From the NCBI RefSeq assembly GCF_025290835.2, contig NZ_JAOCQD020000002.1:2187153-2251152 (forward strand): a DNA stretch of 64,000 nt, written 5' to 3'. This DNA comes from Aquabacterium sp. OR-4. GTDB lineage: Bacteria > Pseudomonadota > Gammaproteobacteria > Burkholderiales > Burkholderiaceae_C. Positions 58,396 to 64,000 of this stretch are shown piece after piece (the stretch's first letter is position 1; the number at the start of each line of letters is the position of its first letter). The notes under the pieces were generated by a model. It was not told the origin of the DNA and searched no databases. It saw only the letters and a list, made by a program, of their open reading frames with translations. Made by a program: the position numbers and the translations under genes.

Positions 58396-59067
58396 ATGCT
58401 CGAACTGCACTACTACCCCAGCAATGCCAGCCTGGCGCCGCACCTGGTGCTGCTGGAGCTCGGCCTGCCGTTCACCAAGGTGCTGGTCGACCGCACGGTG
58501 CAGGCGCACAAGGCGCCCGACTACCTGGCGCTGAACCCCAACGGCCTGATCCCGGTGCTGCGCGATGGCGAGCTGGTGCTGTTCGAGGCCGCGGCGATCT
58601 GCCTGCACCTGGCCGACCGGCCCGGCGCACCCGACACGGCGCCGCCGCTGATGCCGCCGCCGGGCACGGCCGCGCGCGCGCAGGCCACCAAGTGGCTGGT
58701 CTGGCTGACCAACACGCTGCAGGCCAACCTGATCGTCTACTTCTACCCCGAGCGCCTGGTGGACGAGGGCAACACCGAGGGCGCGGCGCAGGTCAAGGCC
58801 CATGCCCAGGCCATGGTGGGCCGGCAGCTGGACATCCTGGTGGCCGAGTTCGAGCGCCACGGCGGTCCCTGGCTGCTGGGCGGGCAGCACAGCCTGTGCG
58901 ACGCCTATGCCTTCATGCTGTGCCGCTGGACGCGCGGCTTCAGCGGGCCGGCCTCGGCGCCGGCGCGCGAGCGGCCGGTGCTGGCGGCCTGGCTGCAGCG
59001 CATGCTGGCGCGCCCGGCCGTGCAGCGTTTGATCGCCGACGAAGGCCTGCTGCCGCCGCTGGTGTGA
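58396..59067 (+). CDS. Glutathione S-transferase family protein
   Basis: 223-aa GST: thioredoxin-fold N-terminus (LELHYYPSNASLAPHLVLLELGL, NPNGLIPVLRDG, LFEAAAICLHLAD) and helical C-terminus with LCDAYAFMLCRWTRG. The first active-site residue region is YYPSNAS, a Ser-type GST. The ATG at 58396 aligns with the family start. It is divergent from tupB and 10 bases ahead of the MoxR gene, so it may be the first gene of a GST-MoxR-VWA transcript. Confidence 0.9.
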   Translation: MLELHYYPSNASLAPHLVLLELGLPFTKVLVDRTVQAHKAPDYLALNPNGLIPVLRDGELVLFEAAAICLHLADRPGAPDTAPPLMPPPGTAARAQATKWLVWLTNTLQANLIVYFYPERLVDEGNTEGAAQVKAHAQAMVGRQLDILVAEFERHGGPWLLGGQHSLCDAYAFMLCRWTRGFSGPASAPARERPVLAAWLQRMLARPAVQRLIADEGLLPPLV

Positions 59068-59077
59068 AATCTGCGCC

Positions 59078-60501
<1,424 letters not shown>

Positions 60502-60505
<4 letters not shown>

Positions 60506-62070
60506 ACCCGGCGCAGCGCGCGGCGGTGGCCGAGGCCCTGGCGGCCGCGGACGGCCCCGCCACGCCCGGCCCACCGGCCGCCGACTGCGAGGCGCCGTTC
60601 GACCGCCTGGCCGCCCTGCCGCGCACGCTGTGGCTGCCCACCCTGACCACCAGCGCCGGCCACAGCGCCCAGCGCCTGGCCGACGTGGCCACCTGGCGCA
60701 CCGCGCTGCTGGCCGGCACGATGCCACCGCCCGAGGCCCACTTTGGCGATGCCGCCGCCGCCGCGCCGCTGCGCCAGGCGGTGGGTGAGCTGGGTCTGGC
60801 CGCACTGGCCCGCGGCGCCGAACCGCTGGCCGAACAGGTGCTGCGCACCCTGCTGTGGCATCTGGACCGCATCGCTGACCTGCAGCCGCGCCTGAGCCGC
60901 GCCGAGGCCATCGCCCGCGTGGCGCAAGACTTCCACGCGGCCTGGACGCTCGAGCGCGCCGGCTGGGAAGAACTGCTCACGCTGCTGCAGGGCCTGGGCG
61001 ATCTGGCCCGCCTGCGCTGGGATCAGATGACCGGCCTGCTGGCCCGGCGCGAGTGGCAGGAGGCGCTGCGCATTGCCGAAACGCTCCAGCAGCTGCCCGA
61101 GCTGGCCGCACTGATCCGCCGCCTGGGCCGCGCCGAGCGTGCGCCGCTGCCGCAACCCCCACCGCCCTCGCCGCCGCCCACGCCCAGCGAGCGCGCGCGC
61201 CGGCTGCTGGGCCTGCGCGTGGTGCACACCACCCTGCCCGACGCGCCGGGCGAGCTGCGCGGCATCCGCCACACCGGGCGCATTGCGCAGATGCTGCCGG
61301 CCGAGGCGGCGATGCTGCGCCACCCGGTGCTGCGCAAGCTGTGGCATGCCCGTTTTGCCGAGGCCCGTCTGCTGGGCTACGACAGCCAGGCCCAGCTGCA
61401 CGACCTGCGGCCCGACCCCACCCAGCGCCCGCGCGCCGACCGCGCACCGCCGCAGCCCGAGCCGCTGCAGCGCGGCCCGATCATCCTGTGCCTGGACACC
61501 TCGGGCTCGATGCACGGCGCGCCCGAGGCCATTGCCAAGGCCGTGGCGCTGCAGGCGCTGCGCACCGCCTACGCCGAGCGCCGGGCCTGCGTGGTCATCG
61601 CCTTCGGCGGCCCGGGCGAGCTGCTCGAACGCGAGCTGGCCCACACCCCGGCCGGCCTGGCCGCGTTGATGGATTTGATGGGCCAGGGCTTCGACGGCGG
61701 CACCGATGTGCAGGCCCCGATCGAGCGCGCCATCGCGCGGGTGCACCAGGCGGCCTGGGCCAGCGCCGACCTGCTGATCGTCAGCGACGGCGAGTTCGGC
61801 TGCACGCCGGCCACGCTGGCACGGCTGGACGAGGCCCGCGCCGCGCTGGGCCTGCGCGTGCAGGGCGTGCTGGTGGGCGACCGCGAGACACTGGGCCTGA
61901 TGGAAGTGGCCGACGACATCTTCTGGGTGCGCGACTGGCGCCGCCACGGCCCGGCGGACGCCACCCGCGGCGGCGGCACCGCCTTCAGCCCGGTGCACAG
62001 CAAGAGCCTGACCGCGCTGTACTTTCCCAACGCGCTGTCGGCACGGGCGGCGCGGCACCGGCCGGGTTGA
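60502..62070 (+). CDS. VWA-domain partner of MoxR ATPase (ViaA/CoxE-like)
   Basis: 522-aa protein with a helical N-terminal half, a Pro-rich linker (PLPQPPPPSPPPTPSE, about 215-230), and a C-terminal von Willebrand A domain with a complete MIDAS: LDTSGSM (Asp332, Ser334, Ser336), GGTDV and SDGEFG. The pair resembles RavA-ViaA. Located beside the tungstoenzyme genes, a role in metal-enzyme maturation is plausible but not shown. The start overlaps the MoxR stop by ATGA, so the two are translationally coupled. Confidence 0.92.
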
Positions 62071-62103
62071 GGCCGGCCGGCGCGCGTTGTAGTGAGCGCT
62101 GGG

Positions 62104-63060
62104 TCAGGGCACCCGGATCGCCGATCGGATCTCCACCTCGTTGGCAGCGTTGATGACGCGCAATCCGCCCACGTTGGTGGCCGGAGCAGTCTCAATGGCG
62201 GCCAGCACGGCATCGGTACCGCTGGTCAACAGCAACTGCCCGAATACCGCATAGCCATTGAGCTGGCCCAGAGCCGCGTTGAAGTTAAGAGCAGCGTTGT
62301 CGGCCAGGTTCACGAAGAACTGGCTGGTGGCCGAGTCAGGCACGCTGGTGCGCGCCATTGCCACGGTGTAGCGGTTGTTGGGCAGGCCGTTGGCGCTTTC
62401 CAGGGCAATGGCGGCTTGCGTGGCGGTTTTGACGACCATGCCAGAGGTGTAGCCACCGCCCTGGATCACGAACCCAGGCTCGGCGCGGTGGAACAAGGTG
62501 CCGTTGTAGAAGCCGGCGTCGACATACGCCAGGAAGTTGGCAACCGTCACCGGGGCCTGTGCAGGGAACAGTTCCAACACCAGTTCGCCCTGGTTGGTCT
62601 GCATACACACGGTGGCCCTTTGCGGACTGCCCGCAGCCAGAGCAAGGCCATCGGCACTGCACTTGGCCACGTTCACCGGCACTTGCACGCTGGCCGAGGC
62701 GCCCGCGTTGTCTTGAACTGTCAGCGTAGCCGTGTAGCTGCCCGCACTGGCATAGATATGGCTGTCAGTGCTGCCGGTCTGACCATCACCATAGTTCCAG
62801 CTTCGGCTGGCAATGTTGCCGTCTGGGTCTGCCGTACCGGCGGTGTCGAAGCGTGTGGTGGCCTGCAGCACGGCTTCGCCCGCTACCTTGGCTGCCGCCA
62901 CCGGCGGCTGGTTGGTCTGGGCCGGGGTGGCAGAACCGCCACCGCCGCCACAACCCGCCAACAGCAACATGCTCAGTGCCACCGGCAGGGGAGAGGCGCG
63001 CCAACTGGGCCAGCCTTCGGCCAGCAAAGCACCTTTGGCTATGGCAGCAAGGGCAGCCAT
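62104..63060 (-). CDS. Exported lipoprotein: PKD domain plus cyclophilin-type peptidyl-prolyl isomerase
   Basis: 318-aa protein. A lipobox LLLAGC precedes a Gly run (GCGGGGGS). A PKD domain is at about 52-130 (FDTAGTADPDGNIASRSWNYGDG; AGSYTATLTVQDN). A cyclophilin domain is at about 150-318 (NQGELVLELFPAQAPVTVANFLAYVD, FHRAEPGFVIQGGGY, SATSQFFVNLADN, YAVFGQ). Active-site FHR and QFF are present. It may help fold extracellular or outer-membrane proteins. The PKD-PPIase fusion is less common than a lone PPIase. The base composition is slightly lower in GC than in the neighbours. Confidence 0.9.
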   Translation of the reverse strand: MAALAAIAKGALLAEGWPSWRASPLPVALSMLLLAGCGGGGGSATPAQTNQPPVAAAKVAGEAVLQATTRFDTAGTADPDGNIASRSWNYGDGQTGSTDSHIYASAGSYTATLTVQDNAGASASVQVPVNVAKCSADGLALAAGSPQRATVCMQTNQGELVLELFPAQAPVTVANFLAYVDAGFYNGTLFHRAEPGFVIQGGGYTSGMVVKTATQAAIALESANGLPNNRYTVAMARTSVPDSATSQFFVNLADNAALNFNAALGQLNGYAVFGQLLLTSGTDAVLAAIETAPATNVGGLRVINAANEVEIRSAIRVP

Positions 63061-63063
63061 GGG

Positions 63064-63609
63064 TCAAGCGTGCCCTGCCGCGCGACGGCGCCAGTGCATC
63101 GCCGCGCCGGCCATCAGCAGCAGCGTTGCCAGCATCGAGGGTTCGGGCACGGTGGTGCCGCCCGCAACACGCGTATTGCCTGTGGCCACCTGGCTGAAGT
63201 TGGCATCCAGATATTCGTAGGGCAGCGCACCCGGCGCGCCCTGGCCCAGCCAGCTGAACACCACGCTGAAGGTCAACGGTGCCGTCAGGTCAGCCAAGAG
63301 CGTGGCCGTCACCATGCCATCGACGGGCAGGCCGGTGTCGGGCTGCACATCCAGCAAGGACAGATCAGCACCGCCTCCGCTGGACACCAGATCGGCAAAG
63401 CGGCTGGGCGTGAACAGCAGGCTCACCGATTCGAAGGCGCTGGCGGAGCCTTCGATGCGCAAGTCATAGCGCCAGGTGTCGCTGCCAGGCACCACATCCG
63501 CCTCGTCGGTGAGCGAGTGGTAGACCACGGGCGCGGCCGTGGCCAGCCCTGAAGCGCACAGGCTGGCCGCCATCAGCGCGGCGCGGGTGATCGAGCGCAG
63601 GTTGAACAT
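63064..63609 (-). CDS. PEP-CTERM sorted exported protein
   Basis: 181-aa exported protein: signal peptide (ALMAASLCASGLATAAPV), a beta-rich NF038129-like middle (VSLLFTPSRFADL, LTFSVVFSWLGQG), then PEP-CTERM VPEPSMLATLLLMAGAAM and a final Arg-rich HWRRRAAGHA. Function unknown. The start at 63609 matches the signal peptide; GGACG lies just upstream. Only 3 bases separate it from the PPIase gene, so the two are probably one transcript. Confidence 0.83.
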   Translation of the reverse strand: MFNLRSITRAALMAASLCASGLATAAPVVYHSLTDEADVVPGSDTWRYDLRIEGSASAFESVSLLFTPSRFADLVSSGGGADLSLLDVQPDTGLPVDGMVTATLLADLTAPLTFSVVFSWLGQGAPGALPYEYLDANFSQVATGNTRVAGGTTVPEPSMLATLLLMAGAAMHWRRRAAGHA

Positions 63610-63673
63610 GGAACGTCCTTTCTCGATGGGTGACACAAGGTAGTTGAAAGTGCTGAACCGCGGAAGACCCGGA

Positions 63674-64000
63674 TCAGGGTTGCCCGGTGTTGAACTCGGC
63701 ACTGGTGCCGCCTGGGGTGCGCACGCGCAGCGTGGCGCGGGAGACGCCTACGGGGCCTGAAGCAGCAAGCCGCGTGCTGCTGTTGTACGTGTCTGGCCCA
63801 TAGGCCCGACTGTAGTCCGCCATTTCCGCGCTGATGAACAGCACCTCGGTTTGGCCCTCTGCGAATCCGTCCCCAGTCAACGTGAAGCCGCTTCCTCCGT
63901 CTGGTGTGAAAGCGGATACGCGCGGCACGATCTGGAGGGTGATGCCTGAGCGGTCGCGCTCCAGGCGGACGGTGCCGGTGGAGGCGGTGGGGGGCACGAC
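63674..64000 (-). CDS. C-terminal part of an exported protein with IPT/TIG-like domain
   Basis: Open to the right edge of the window; 108 residues visible. The end of the protein resembles an IPT/TIG fold (RVSAFTPDGGSGFTLTGDGFAEGQTEVLF...RVRTPGGTSAEFNTG). No start is visible; the GTG at 63997 is only the first possible start codon in the window and should not be taken as the real one. It is upstream of the PEP-CTERM gene on the same strand. Confidence 0.6.
   Translation of the reverse strand, partial: VVPPTASTGTVRLERDRSGITLQIVPRVSAFTPDGGSGFTLTGDGFAEGQTEVLFISAEMADYSRAYGPDTYNSSTRLAASGPVGVSRATLRVRTPGGTSAEFNTGQP

Overview
The window is very GC-rich DNA with dense, tightly packed genes. It is most consistent with a Burkholderiales betaproteobacterium of the Rubrivivax/Leptothrix/Ideonella/Roseateles kind. 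That placement is an inference from codon bias, PEP-CTERM exported proteins, an ABC-type glycerol uptake operon, an AorABC-type tungsten aldehyde oxidoreductase and the many short GC-rich intergenic repeats. I found no rRNA, tRNA, CRISPR array, phage gene or transposase.

Layout. 1-6.0 kb: the end of glycolate oxidase glcF, a lipoprotein serine hydrolase, a PEP-CTERM protein, a GH1 beta-glucosidase with LacI-type operators, and a DMT exporter. 6.1-10.4 kb: ppdK broken by two internal out-of-frame deletions, then a DUF885 hydrolase whose signal peptide and body lie in different frames across a C7 run. 10.4-14.8 kb: a catalytically dead GGDEF-like protein divergent from an ECF sigma factor, its overlapping membrane Ser/Thr kinase and a small beta-rich protein. 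14.8-25.3 kb: a complete glycerol island. glpD-S-T-P-Q-U-V runs leftward and glpR-glpK rightward from a shared control region rich in TGTTCG half-sites. 25.3-26.0 kb: a gene-free stretch holding two inverted copies of a hairpin-centred repeat. 26.0-29.5 kb: a copper-type module (multicopper oxidase, TolC-like lipoprotein, Cys-rich exported protein). 29.6-39.2 kb: a tyrosine phosphatase, MtfA-like peptidase, DUF2242 lipoprotein, an M16 active/inactive peptidase pair, VOC and cupin proteins, a WYL regulator and an S9 peptidase. 39.2-51.8 kb: a ModE-HTH/periplasmic-binding-fold regulator, a TAXI TRAP-type binding protein, a GNAT protein, a PAS-GGDEF-EAL protein, an MFS exporter, XdhC, an orphan ABC ATPase, a triple 75-bp tandem repeat, an orphan ClpP-like protease, Tag, a GST and a LysR regulator.

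51.8-62.1 kb is the most interesting part: a leftward tungstoenzyme locus. It has tungstate permease/ATPase genes (tupB, tupC; no tupA here), then aorA (4x[4Fe-4S]), aorB (tungstopterin subunit), aorC (FAD subunit), a MoaD-like protein ending in Gly-Gly, and a 101-aa unknown. The two promoter regions, upstream of aorA and upstream of tupB, each carry a TATGCA-N6-TGCATA palindrome. This suggests one regulator for metal uptake and enzyme. A hairpin with a U-tract lies between aorB and aorC and could set subunit ratios. To the right, read away from the locus, are a GST and a MoxR AAA+/VWA pair, a type of pair often involved in maturing metal enzymes. XdhC and the ModE-type regulator elsewhere in the window fit a molybdenum/tungsten theme, but the link is inferred.

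62.1-64 kb: a PKD-cyclophilin lipoprotein, a second PEP-CTERM protein and the tail of another exported protein.
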